Part shown: positions 57,323-64,000 of the stretch, one piece after another | Layout of the letters: the number at the start of each line of letters is the position of its first letter | Position numbering within the stretch: position 1 is the first letter of the stretch | Source of the DNA: Asanoa sp040676615 | GTDB taxonomy: Bacteria > Actinomycetota > Actinomycetes > Mycobacteriales > Micromonosporaceae | Assembly: GCF_040676615.1 (NCBI RefSeq) | Contig: NZ_JBFAPI010000001.1 | Location: forward strand, 496,001 to 560,000 | Length of the DNA: 64,000 nt | Direction of reading: 5' to 3' | Position numbers and translations under genes: made by a program | The notes under the pieces: model-generated | The model's database searches: none | What the model was told of the DNA's origin: nothing | What the model saw: only the letters and a program-made list of their open reading frames with translations

Positions 57323-58000
57323 TCACGGGCGTTCCACCAGCGCCGGGTGTCGCGGGTCGTCGGTGCGTACCACCACGTCGGCCCAGCCGGCCGGGTCGAC
57401 CTCGTCGGCGTAACGCTCCCAGGCCGGCAGCGTCCACGCCCAGTCCGGCGGCGTGCGGCGGGCCAGCGCGGCCGGCGACACCACCAGGTGGACGGTCAGG
57501 TCGAACGGCAGCCCCCCGCCGAGCAGGAAGCCGCCGGTGACCAGCACCACCGCCGCCGGCTCGAGCGGGAGATAGCCCGCGCGGCTGGCGCGGTCGGTCG
57601 CCGGGTCCCACAGCGAGGGCAGGATCTGGCCGCTGCCGTCCGGCCCGGCCGGATCGAGCACCTCCCGGCGCAGCCCGGACTCGTCGAGCCAGTCGGTGTA
57701 GAACGCGTCCGGATTGGTCCGGCCCTGCTCGAAGCGCAGCGACGCCGACCGCAGAAACCCGTTCGCGGGTACGACGTGCGCCGGCCGCCCGCGCAGCCGC
57801 AGCTCCTCGACCAGCGCGGCGGCCAGCGGCTGGGGCCCGGCCAGCGCGCTGCCAGCGGCCACGTCGCGGCTCAGCGGCGTGGCACCCGCCGGCGGCGGAC
57901 CGTCGATCGCCACTCTCGATCGGGCACCGGAAGGGCCGGCGGCGATCCGGTCGGCGAGATCGTCGACGAACAGTTCCGGAGTGATCGGCCGCACACGCAC
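57323..58000 (-). CDS. Uridine-kinase-like P-loop protein
   Basis: A 225-aa protein from GTG 58000 (57994 also in frame). It resembles actinobacterial proteins annotated as uridine kinase: RVAIDGPPPAGATPLSRDVA in place of the Walker A, VPANGFLRSASLRFEQGRTNPDAFYTDWLDESGLRREVLDP, and FDLTVHLVVSPAALARRTPPD. The canonical P-loop GxxxxGK[ST] is degenerate: no lysine occurs there, so phosphorylation of uridine is doubtful. Divergent from the carrier gene at 58037 with 36 bases between. Confidence 0.75.
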   Translation of the reverse strand: MRVRPITPELFVDDLADRIAAGPSGARSRVAIDGPPPAGATPLSRDVAAGSALAGPQPLAAALVEELRLRGRPAHVVPANGFLRSASLRFEQGRTNPDAFYTDWLDESGLRREVLDPAGPDGSGQILPSLWDPATDRASRAGYLPLEPAAVVLVTGGFLLGGGLPFDLTVHLVVSPAALARRTPPDWAWTLPAWERYADEVDPAGWADVVVRTDDPRHPALVERP

Positions 58001-58036
58001 CCGCCCATGATCTCTCGGCACGGCAGGATGGCCGGC

Positions 58037-58954
58037 ATGCGGGCGGTGCTCACCGGGTTCGCCGGGATCTGGCTGGTGACGCTGGCCGGCTACCTGGCGG
58101 GCCGGTTCGGCGTGCTCGGCCCGGACGCGACCGCCCTGCTCGCCCGCCTGGTCTTCTACCTCGCGGCCCCGGCCCTGCTGTTCTCCACGCTGGCCACATC
58201 GAGCCTCGACAAGGTGTTCACGCCGGCGCTCGCGGTGTTCGTGCTCAGCACGGTCGTGGTCGCCGCCCTCTACGTGGCCTGCACGCTCCGGCGTCAGCCG
58301 GCGGCCGAGACGACCGTCGGCGCGCTCTGCGCCTCCTACGTCAACGCTGGCAACCTGGGCCTGCCGATCGCGGCCTACGTACTCGGCGACGCCTCGCTGG
58401 TCGTACCGGTGCTGCTCTTCCAGCTCCTGATCGCGACACCGACCGGCCTGGCCGTGCTCGACGTGACCGCCGCCGGCCACCGTCCGAAGCCGTTGCGGCT
58501 GTTGTCGGCACCGTTGCGCAACCCGATCAGCGTGGCCTGCCTCTGCGGGCTGGTGGTGGCGGCCGCCGGCTGGCGCCTGCCGCCCGAGGTGCTCCGCCCG
58601 TTCGACCTGGTCGGCGGCGCCGCCGTGCCGCTGGCCCTGATCGCCCTCGGCCTGGCGCTGCGCGGCAGCCGCCCGTTCGCCGCCGGCACCCAGGCCGGGC
58701 AGCGCTACCTGGCGGTCGTGCTCAAGGTCGCGGTGCAGCCCACGGTCGCCTGGGCGATCGGCCACTTCGCCTTCCACCTCGACGGACACGCGCTGCTCGC
58801 CGCCGTCGTGCTCTCGGCGCTGCCCAGCGCGCAGAACCTCTTCGTGTACGCCACCCGCTACGACCGCGCCACCGCGCTGGCCCGCGACGCGATCGTGCTG
58901 TCCACCCTCGCGGCCGTCCCGGCGCTGGTGATAATCGCCGCGCTGCTGACGTGA
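58037..58954 (+). CDS. AEC-family membrane carrier
   Basis: A 305-aa protein; I use ATG 58037 because AGGA lies eight bases upstream (ATG 58028 is in frame). It has about ten helices in two inverted halves, with the AEC hallmark VNAGNLGLPIAAYVLG near 105 and ALPSAQNLFVYATRYDRA near 260. Such carriers (malonate, auxin-efflux-like) export organic acids or amino acids. Substrate unknown. Confidence 0.85.
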   Translation: MRAVLTGFAGIWLVTLAGYLAGRFGVLGPDATALLARLVFYLAAPALLFSTLATSSLDKVFTPALAVFVLSTVVVAALYVACTLRRQPAAETTVGALCASYVNAGNLGLPIAAYVLGDASLVVPVLLFQLLIATPTGLAVLDVTAAGHRPKPLRLLSAPLRNPISVACLCGLVVAAAGWRLPPEVLRPFDLVGGAAVPLALIALGLALRGSRPFAAGTQAGQRYLAVVLKVAVQPTVAWAIGHFAFHLDGHALLAAVVLSALPSAQNLFVYATRYDRATALARDAIVLSTLAAVPALVIIAALLT

Positions 58955-58975
58955 AAGCTTGTTAGTGTCGCGCGG

Positions 58976-59626
58976 GTGACGGTTACCCCCGCTGACGTGA
59001 CGACCGCGGTCGCGCTGCTCCGCACCACCCTGCGCGACGTGCCCGACGACGCCTGGGACGTGCCGGCCGGCACGCTGACCTGGACGTGCTGGGAGACGAT
59101 CGAGCACACGGCCGACGACCTGTTCGCCTACGCCCTGCAGATCGCCCCGAGCGACCCGCCGCGCGACAGCCATGTCCCGGCCGGCTGGCGCTACCTGCGC
59201 GAGGGCGGCCCGGCCCTCACCATCTTCGTCGAGCGCGACAGCGGCACGCAGGGCCTGCTCAGGGTGCTCGAGGGCTGCGGCGCGATGCTGGCCGGCGTGG
59301 TCGCCGGCGCACCCGCCGACCGCCTGTCCCACCACTCCTACGGCATCAGCGACCCGGCGGGCTTCGCGGCCATGGGCGTTGTCGAGACCCTGGTGCACGG
59401 CTTCGACGTGGCCGGCACGCTGGGTGTCACCCTGCAGCCGCCCGCCGACCTGTGTGAGCGGGCGATCGACCGGCTGTTCCCCGATCTGCCCGAGCACCCC
59501 GACCCGTGGGAGCGGCTGCTCTGGGCCACCGGCCGCGGCACGCTGCCCGGCCACCCGAAGCGCGAGTCATGGCGCTGGGACGGCCGCCCGGAGGCGCTGC
59601 GCCTGGCCGCGACGGCCCAGGGCTGA
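58976..59626 (+). CDS. DinB/MDMPI-like metal-dependent protein
   Basis: A 216-aa protein from GTG 58976. The N-terminal bundle has TWTCWETIEHTADDLFAYA with the conserved His seen in mycothiol-dependent maleylpyruvate isomerase-type proteins, then a second candidate metal His in VETLVHGFDVAG. The C-terminal part (RAIDRLFPDL ... WERLLWATGR) matches that family. It could be a mycothiol-dependent transferase. The stop shares a base with the start of the next gene. Confidence 0.78.
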   Translation: MTVTPADVTTAVALLRTTLRDVPDDAWDVPAGTLTWTCWETIEHTADDLFAYALQIAPSDPPRDSHVPAGWRYLREGGPALTIFVERDSGTQGLLRVLEGCGAMLAGVVAGAPADRLSHHSYGISDPAGFAAMGVVETLVHGFDVAGTLGVTLQPPADLCERAIDRLFPDLPEHPDPWERLLWATGRGTLPGHPKRESWRWDGRPEALRLAATAQG

Positions 59627-60084
59627 TGCTGACCGCGAGGCCCACTAGCATGTGGCGCAACCGCTACGAGATCGCTGTCGACGGCCGGCCGTTGACCACC
59701 TGGGACCAGTCGTTCTGGAAGCACGGCGGCACGTTCACCCTCGACGGCCGACCCTACGAGGTGCGCGGCAACTTCTGGGGCACCCGCTCGTCGCTGCTCG
59801 ACCAGATGGGCGGCGAACTCGCGTCGGCCGAGCGGGTCGGTCGCCGGCGCTGGACCGTCACGTCGGCCGGCCAGACCTACCAGTTCCGCCGCGGCTCGTG
59901 GTGGGGCAACCGGCAGGACCTCTATGTCGACGACCGCCCGGTCGGCTCGGTGGCCCAGCAGAGCGCCTGGCGTCGCGACGTCGACGCCGACCTGCCCGGC
60001 ATCCCGGTCCCGGTGCAGGTCTTCGTCCTGGCCGTGGTCCTCGCGATGTGGGACGCCCGACGGGCGGCGGCCGCGTCGAGCTGA
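59626..60084 (+). CDS. Uncharacterised protein, paralogue 1 of tandem pair
   Basis: A 152-aa protein starting at ATG 59626, overlapping the upstream stop by one base. It is a run of short strands with repeated motifs (WRNRYEIAVDGRPLTTWD, GTFTLDGRPYEVRGNFWGT, RRWTVTSAGQTYQFRRGSWWG) followed by one hydrophobic helix (VPVQVFVLAVVLAMWD). The pattern suggests a tubby/LURP-one-like barrel with a buried helix, but that is inference. The second copy at 60129 shares its whole plan. Confidence 0.65.
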   Translation: MLTARPTSMWRNRYEIAVDGRPLTTWDQSFWKHGGTFTLDGRPYEVRGNFWGTRSSLLDQMGGELASAERVGRRRWTVTSAGQTYQFRRGSWWGNRQDLYVDDRPVGSVAQQSAWRRDVDADLPGIPVPVQVFVLAVVLAMWDARRAAAASS

Positions 60085-60128
60085 TCGGCGTCTACACCCG
60101 GCGTGCCGCGCGGAGCTAGCCTGGCGGT

Positions 60129-60605
60129 GTGCTGGTCGCACGCGAAATCAGCAGGTGGACCAACCGCTACGCGGTGAGCCGCGACGGCCGGAGGGTCACC
60201 ACGCTCGACGCGATCGTGCGCGACACCGACGCCGGTTCGTTCACACTCGACGGTCACCGCTACGCCCTGCCCGGCGCCATCTGGGACGACCACTTCACCG
60301 TGCGCGACGGGCGGCGCGACGTCGTCGCGGAGGCCCACCGGGTCGACCGCACACGCTGGACCATCGTCGCGGCGGGGCAGACCTACCACCTGCGCCGCGG
60401 CAACTTCTGGGGCACCCGGCACCAGCTCGACGCCGGCGACCTGCCGCTGGGCATGGTCTACCGGGTCGGCGGCGCGGAGCGGGCGGTCGAGGCCGACCTG
60501 TCCGGCGTGCCGGCACTTGTCGAGATCTTCGTGCTGGCGCTGGTCCTGGCCATCCGCGACAACCAGACGACCAACCGGGTCGGGATCAGATCGCGCTGGT
60601 GGTGA
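60129..60605 (+). CDS. Uncharacterised protein, paralogue 2 of tandem pair
   Basis: A 158-aa protein from GTG 60129, 44 bases after its paralogue. Shared blocks are TNRYAVSRDGRRVTTLD, GSFTLDGHRYALPG, RTRWTIVAAGQTYHLRRGNFWG and the hydrophobic tail ALVEIFVLALVLAIRDN. Overall identity looks moderate (roughly 40-50% by eye in the blocks), so the duplication is old. Neither copy has catalytic residues I can recognise. Its end lies 4 bases from the convergent surE gene. Confidence 0.65.
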   Translation: MLVAREISRWTNRYAVSRDGRRVTTLDAIVRDTDAGSFTLDGHRYALPGAIWDDHFTVRDGRRDVVAEAHRVDRTRWTIVAAGQTYHLRRGNFWGTRHQLDAGDLPLGMVYRVGGAERAVEADLSGVPALVEIFVLALVLAIRDNQTTNRVGIRSRWW

Positions 60606-60609
60606 CCGG

Positions 60610-61407
60610 TCAGAGCCCCGGCAACTCCACGTCGGTGGCTTCGCCCAGGGCGCGCAGCGGGGTCACCGCCGCGTAGCCCTCGCCCAGCAGCGCCAGGTCG
60701 GTGCCGGCCACCAACTCCTGCTCCGACTGGCGCAGGGCCGTCCGCACGAATCCCTCGCCCGTCTCGACCACCGTCATCACGACCTGACCGAACGCGGCCA
60801 GCGTGGCCCGGCGTACGCCGCGCAGCCGGCCGGCGGGCAGGTCCGGTGCGTTGACGTTGAGCACCACGCCCGGCGGGGCGGCCAGCAGCGCGTCGACCAG
60901 GCCGACCGCCGTGGCCGCGGCGGAGTCCCAGTTGCGGGCCGCCTCGTCCTCCGGCGACAGTGTCACCACGCCGCCGCCGCTGGCCGTTGTCGCGTTGGAC
61001 GCGGAGAGGATGTCGAGCGAGACCGCCATCGCCCGGCAGCCCGCGGCCGACGCCGTCAGCGCCGCGCCGACCGTGCCCGAGTGCAGCACCGCCCGGCCCG
61101 CGTTGGCGCCCCGGTTGATACCGGAGAAAACCAGGTCGGGCGGGGGACCGAAGGCGCCGCGCAGGCCGAGCAGCGTGATGTAGGCCGGTGAGCCGGCGAT
61201 CGCGTAGCCGACCAGGCCGTCGAGATCGCGCCGTTCGATCAGCACCCGGCCGTCGTCCTCGGTCGCCCGCAGCGCGGCGCTCGTGCCGCTGGAGTCGGAC
61301 CGCGGCGCGGCGACCACCGGGTCGCAGCCGTGCGCCGCCAGCGCCGCCACCAGCACCCGGATGCCGACGGCGTCGATGCCGTCGTCGTTGGTGACCAGGA
61401 CCCTCAT
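60610..61407 (-). CDS. surE: 5'/3'-nucleotidase SurE
   Basis: A 265-aa phosphatase from ATG 61407 that hydrolyses nucleoside 5' or 3' monophosphates using a divalent metal. Metal-binding residues are in VTNDDGIDAVG (D8, D9), the Ser in the SGTSAAL region and the Asn in FSGINRGANAG. The conserved GSPAYITLLG and SGTVGAALTA are present. Start overlaps the DUF72 stop by 4 bases, so they are cotranscribed. Confidence 0.92.
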   Translation of the reverse strand: MRVLVTNDDGIDAVGIRVLVAALAAHGCDPVVAAPRSDSSGTSAALRATEDDGRVLIERRDLDGLVGYAIAGSPAYITLLGLRGAFGPPPDLVFSGINRGANAGRAVLHSGTVGAALTASAAGCRAMAVSLDILSASNATTASGGGVVTLSPEDEAARNWDSAAATAVGLVDALLAAPPGVVLNVNAPDLPAGRLRGVRRATLAAFGQVVMTVVETGEGFVRTALRQSEQELVAGTDLALLGEGYAAVTPLRALGEATDVELPGL

Positions 61408-62144
61408 GGCGTACGCGACGGGTCCAGCCCGACCGCCGACGCCTGGCGCGCGAACGCCGCCGCGTCGACGACGGCCGCCCCGCCGTGGTCGTTGTTGAAG
61501 TAGACGTACGCGTCCGTGAACCCGTCCTTCAACCGCTTGGCCCAGGTGCGCAGCGCGGTCCGCCCGTACCGCGGCCGGGGTGTCGCCCTTCCCTCGTGAA
61601 ACCGCAGGTATCCCCAGTCGGCCGTGCGCCACAACGGCGTCATCGGCCGGCCCAGCCGATCGGCCCAGGCCAGCGCGGCGTGATGCCGTTCGAGCACCGA
61701 CCGCACCTCGTCGGTCCACCAGCTCGCGTGCCTCGGCTCGACCGCCACCCGGACGCCGCGCGGGAAACGGGCCAGCACGGCATCCAGCGCGGCCGGCGAG
61801 CCCTTCAGGTTGGGCGGGAGCTGGATCAACACCGGCCCGAGGCGGTCACCCAACCCGGCCGCGTGGTCCAGGAAGCGCTGCACGGGCTCCTCGGGGTCCT
61901 TGAGGCGCTTGATGTGGGTGAGGTAGCGGCTCATCTTGACGGCCACGGTGAAGTCGCCGGGCGTCCGCGACCGCCACTGGACGAACGTGGACCGCTCCGG
62001 CAGCCGGTAGAACGCGTTGTTGACCTCGACCGTCGCGAACCGGTCCGCGTAGTGCTCCAACCAGGCCCGCTGCGGCATCTTCTCCGGGTAGAAGGGGCCG
62101 CGCCAGTCCCGGTACTGCCACCCCGAGGTGCCGACGAGAATCAC
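61404..62144 (-). CDS. DUF72 protein
   Basis: A 246-aa TIM-barrel DUF72 protein from GTG 62144 (MILVGTSGWQYRDWRGPFYP). Family markers: EVNNAFYRLPE, FTVAVKMSRYLTHIKRLKD, GPVLIQLPPNLK, VAVEPRHASWW, RFHEGRATPRPRYG and DAYVYFNNDHGGAAVVDA. Function of DUF72 is not known; a nucleic-acid-related or endonuclease-IV-like fold has been suggested. This is the intact copy; a diverged and frameshifted homologue lies at 55994-56870. Confidence 0.9.
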   Translation of the reverse strand: MILVGTSGWQYRDWRGPFYPEKMPQRAWLEHYADRFATVEVNNAFYRLPERSTFVQWRSRTPGDFTVAVKMSRYLTHIKRLKDPEEPVQRFLDHAAGLGDRLGPVLIQLPPNLKGSPAALDAVLARFPRGVRVAVEPRHASWWTDEVRSVLERHHAALAWADRLGRPMTPLWRTADWGYLRFHEGRATPRPRYGRTALRTWAKRLKDGFTDAYVYFNNDHGGAAVVDAAAFARQASAVGLDPSRTP

Positions 62145-62239
62145 GGGTCCTCCATACCCCGCATTCGTCCCCCCAGCCCCGCGCCCACGGGTCATTCTGA
62201 GGTTGGTCGACCGGTTACAGGTGATCGTTGGCCGGGTAC

Positions 62240-62260
62240 AGGGGCGTCTGGAGCGCCCCT
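62240..62260 (+). promoter_or_regulatory. Hairpin in leader of repeat-peptide gene
   Basis: AGGGGCG (62240-62246) and CGCCCCT (62254-62260) make a perfect seven-base stem with a seven-base loop, followed by TTTGAT. It lies 37 bases before the ATG of the repeat peptide. It resembles an attenuator or a weak intrinsic terminator in the leader, or simply an mRNA-stabilising hairpin. Confidence 0.45.
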
Positions 62261-62297
62261 TTGATCCGGGGCGCCGCAAGCGCGAGGGGGCAACTCG

Positions 62298-62600
62298 ATG
62301 ACACTCGACGACGACGACATGGCCACGACCGGATCCGGTAGCGCGGAAGGCCCGGCCGACGGCGGAGCCATGCCCGGCCGCCAGGACGGCGGTGCGGACG
62401 GCAGTGCCGAGGGCCCGGCGGACGGCGGCACCAATCCGTCCGGCCACGACGGAGGCGCCGACGGCAGCGCCGAAGGGGTCGCCGACGGCGGCACCAACCC
62501 CCAGGGCCACGACGGTGGCGCCGACGGCAGTGCCGAAGGCCCGGCCGACGGCGGCACCGACCCGAACGCCCGCGACGGCGGCGCCGACGGAAGTGCCTGA
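62298..62600 (+). CDS. Repeat peptide, candidate RiPP precursor
   Basis: A 100-aa protein from ATG 62298 with a strong GAGGGGG ribosome site seven bases upstream. After a 17-residue acidic leader (MTLDDDDMATTGSGSAE) come four 21-residue repeats, residues 18-38, 39-59, 60-80 and 81-100. Each has P/V-ADGG, a variable middle, then the invariant DGGADGSAEG. The variable middles read AMPGRQ, TNPSGH, TNPQGH and TDPNAR. There is no Cys, Lys, Trp or Tyr. The next gene, 13 bases on, is a JmjC oxygenase. No signal peptide or membrane segment is seen. The function is inferred only. Confidence 0.8.
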   Translation: MTLDDDDMATTGSGSAEGPADGGAMPGRQDGGADGSAEGPADGGTNPSGHDGGADGSAEGVADGGTNPQGHDGGADGSAEGPADGGTDPNARDGGADGSA

Positions 62601-62613
62601 CGGGTACCGCGGG

Positions 62614-63876
62614 ATGACAGCTCGCGGGATGACAACCGGAGCGCCGGGCGGTGTACATCGCCCGGCGCTGTCCCGCTGTGTCAGCGTCGACCCGGCGAAG
62701 TTCGCCGGCGCCTACTGGGGCCGGGCGCCGTTGCTCTCGCGGGCCGGCGAACTCGACGGGTCCGACGGCTTCCGCGACCTGCTGTCGCCGGACGACGCCG
62801 ACGAGTTGCTCAGCCGGCGCGGGCTGCGTACCCCGTTCATCCGGGTCGCCAAGGACGGTGCGATCGTGCCGCCCGGCCGCTACACCGGCGGCGGGGGAGC
62901 GGGCGCTGAGATCGACGACCAGGTGCTCGACGAGAAGATCCTCACGCAGTACGCGGACGGCGCGACCCTGGTCTTCCAGGGCCTGCACCGCACCTGGCCG
63001 CCGCTGATCGCGTTCGCCGGTGAACTCGGCGCGGCCCTCGGCCAACCGCTGCAGATCAACGCCTACCTCACGCCGCCCGGCAACCAGGGCTTCGCCACCC
63101 ACTACGACACCCACGACGTGTTCGTGCTCCAGGTCGACGGTCGCAAGCGCTGGAAGATCCACCCGCCGGTGCTGGCCGACCCGCTGGAGCGGCAGAACTG
63201 GAACGGCCGGGCCGACGAGGTCACCGCCACCGCGGCCGGCGAACCCGCGCTCGATGTCGTGCTCGAGCCCGGCGACGCGCTCTACCTGCCGCGCGGCTGG
63301 CTGCACAGCGCCGCCGCGCAGGACGACTCCTCCCTGCACCTGACCGTCGGCATCCGCGCACTGACCCGCTATGCCCTGGTGGAGGCGCTGCTCGGCGAGG
63401 CTGCCGACGACCCGCGGTTGCGGGCCACGCTGCCCTACGCCCTCGACGTCAGCGACCCGGACCAGATCGAGCCGGAGCTGACCGAGACCATCGAGGCGCT
63501 GCGCGACTGGCTCGACACGGCGTCGCCGGCGGCGGTCGCCGAGCGGCTGCGCCGCCGTTCCTGGCCCGCCGCCCGCCCGGCCGCCCTGCGCCCGCTGGCC
63601 CAGGCCGCGGCGATCCGCACGCTCGCGCCGGACGATGGGATCGTCCCGCGGGAACGGCTGCGCTGGCGGCTGGAGCCGGCCGGCGACGACCGGATCACGT
63701 TGCGCGTGTTCGACCGCGCGGTGACCTTCCCGGCCGGCTGCGCGCCGGCGTTGCGGGCGTTCCTCGACGGCGCCGTCACCCGGGTCGGCGACCTGCCCGG
63801 CCTCGACGGCGACGAGGACCGCCTGGTGCTGGCCCGCCGCCTCCTGCGCGAGGCGATCGCAGTCCCGGCCGGTTAG
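62614..63876 (+). CDS. JmjC-domain (cupin) 2-oxoglutarate oxygenase
   Basis: A 420-aa protein from ATG 62614 (ATG 62629 is an alternative). The iron site is H163 and D165 (FATHYDTHD) and H231 (LPRGWLHSAA), with VDGRKRWKIHPP between and INAYLTPPGNQG before. The fold after the JmjC core (a helical dimerisation part and a winged-helix-like end, about 260-420) resembles bacterial ribosomal oxygenases (RoxA/YcfD) and human NO66/MINA53. Those hydroxylate Arg or His of ribosomal proteins. Here the upstream repeat peptide, 13 bases away, is a natural alternative substrate. Confidence 0.88.
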   Translation: MTARGMTTGAPGGVHRPALSRCVSVDPAKFAGAYWGRAPLLSRAGELDGSDGFRDLLSPDDADELLSRRGLRTPFIRVAKDGAIVPPGRYTGGGGAGAEIDDQVLDEKILTQYADGATLVFQGLHRTWPPLIAFAGELGAALGQPLQINAYLTPPGNQGFATHYDTHDVFVLQVDGRKRWKIHPPVLADPLERQNWNGRADEVTATAAGEPALDVVLEPGDALYLPRGWLHSAAAQDDSSLHLTVGIRALTRYALVEALLGEAADDPRLRATLPYALDVSDPDQIEPELTETIEALRDWLDTASPAAVAERLRRRSWPAARPAALRPLAQAAAIRTLAPDDGIVPRERLRWRLEPAGDDRITLRVFDRAVTFPAGCAPALRAFLDGAVTRVGDLPGLDGDEDRLVLARRLLREAIAVPAG

Positions 63877-64000
63877 GCGTCGGCCGGCGCCGTCATGAGC
63901 TCCTCGGGTGCCGACTCGAGCAGCGCCCGTGTCGTGAAGGAGATGTGCTTCGTCAGCGCCGCCTCGGCCTGCTCGACGTCGCGCGCCAGGACCGCGTCGC
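63873..64000 (-). CDS. GntR/FCD-domain regulator (3' part, truncated by window)
   Basis: Only the last 41 residues are inside the window: they include DAVLARDVEQAEAALTKHIS and end TAPADA. The helix pattern with the metal-site His (TKHIS) matches the FCD ligand-binding domain of FadR-type GntR regulators. The stop (63873-63875) overlaps the end of the JmjC gene, which converges. The DNA-binding domain lies beyond 64000. Confidence 0.75.
   Translation of the reverse strand, partial: DAVLARDVEQAEAALTKHISFTTRALLESAPEELMTAPADA

Noticed and set aside
57323..59554. Single 743-codon minus-strand open frame covering the carrier and DinB genes
   Set aside because: Only the last 225 codons look like a protein (uridine-kinase-like). 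The rest is antisense of the AEC and MDMPI-like genes.
62192..62635. Minus-strand open frame with Ser-Ala-Pro-Pro repeats opposite the repeat peptide
   Set aside because: It is the reverse reading of an in-frame repeat; the plus strand has the strong ribosome site and sits just before the co-directional oxygenase gene.

Overview
The window is about 72% GC, uses GTG starts freely, and its genes are packed into short operons whose stops and starts often share bases (ATGA or GTGA). Together with a glgX-treY-treZ cluster, GpgS, SecA2, an ECF42/DGPF pair, an ANTAR protein, TIGR03089 and a probable mycothiol-dependent-type DinB protein, this points to an actinomycete. The overall gene style, and an AAGGGTCCCTT-type palindrome at 49.14 kb that I associate with Micromonosporaceae intergenic DNA, make that family my best guess (inference, not proven). 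The assembly is draft quality: there is a run of ten Ns at 13057-13066 and a probable one-base indel in a DUF72 gene at 56513-56516.

Layout. 0-5.3 kb: a small glycine-rich membrane protein, an AraC regulator overlapping a convergent VOC gene, then a tight unit of small membrane protein, SAM methyltransferase and membrane sulfatase-type enzyme that looks like an envelope-polymer module. 5.4-13 kb: citrate synthase, a perfect 32-bp palindrome, then glgX-treY-treZ, which converts glycogen to trehalose. 13-16.5 kb: an assembly gap inside an inverted repeat, a GNAT enzyme, an unknown one-TM protein and a DGPF/ECF42 sigma pair. 16.6-24.1 kb: a 29-aa ORF, kdpF, kdpA, kdpB, kdpC and kdpD, with no kdpE beside them. 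24.1-32.6 kb: an acyl-CoA (malonyl-type) synthetase, a glutamate-cysteine ligase relative, a membrane protein, two glycosyltransferases including GpgS, and a divergent oxidoreductase pair. 32.7-40.6 kb: secA2, a GAF-ANTAR regulator, DUF2231, TIGR03089, a DUF3500-like protein, a lactonase-like hydrolase and a thioesterase, with two tandem-repeat arrays between genes.

40.7-49.1 kb is one long operon for the lower half of reductive pyrimidine breakdown (beta-ureidopropionase-type nitrilase, dihydropyrimidinase, CoA-acylating semialdehyde dehydrogenase, LLM flavin enzyme) joined to an ABC importer with a THI5/NMT1-like binding protein. Dihydropyrimidine dehydrogenase and the transaminase are not in it. 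49.2-58 kb: formaldehyde dehydrogenase, a Ser/Thr kinase, an MFS exporter, a third repeat array, a tiny GntR regulator, a cysteine dioxygenase-rhodanese-orphan winged-helix operon, a methyltransferase, the broken DUF72 gene, a DksA/TraR-type zinc protein and a uridine-kinase-like protein. 58-62.1 kb: a carrier, a DinB/MDMPI-type protein, two tandem paralogues of unknown function, surE and an intact DUF72 gene.

The most unusual locus is at 62.24-63.88 kb. A strong ribosome binding site, preceded by a hairpin, drives a 100-aa protein made almost entirely of four 21-residue repeats, followed after 13 bases by a JmjC/cupin oxygenase with an intact H-x-D...H iron site. The variable position of each repeat carries Q, H, H or R, and His and Arg are the residues that ribosomal-oxygenase relatives hydroxylate. 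I read this as a candidate precursor-peptide/hydroxylase pair, possibly a new class of modified multi-core peptide. The window ends inside a convergent GntR/FCD regulator.
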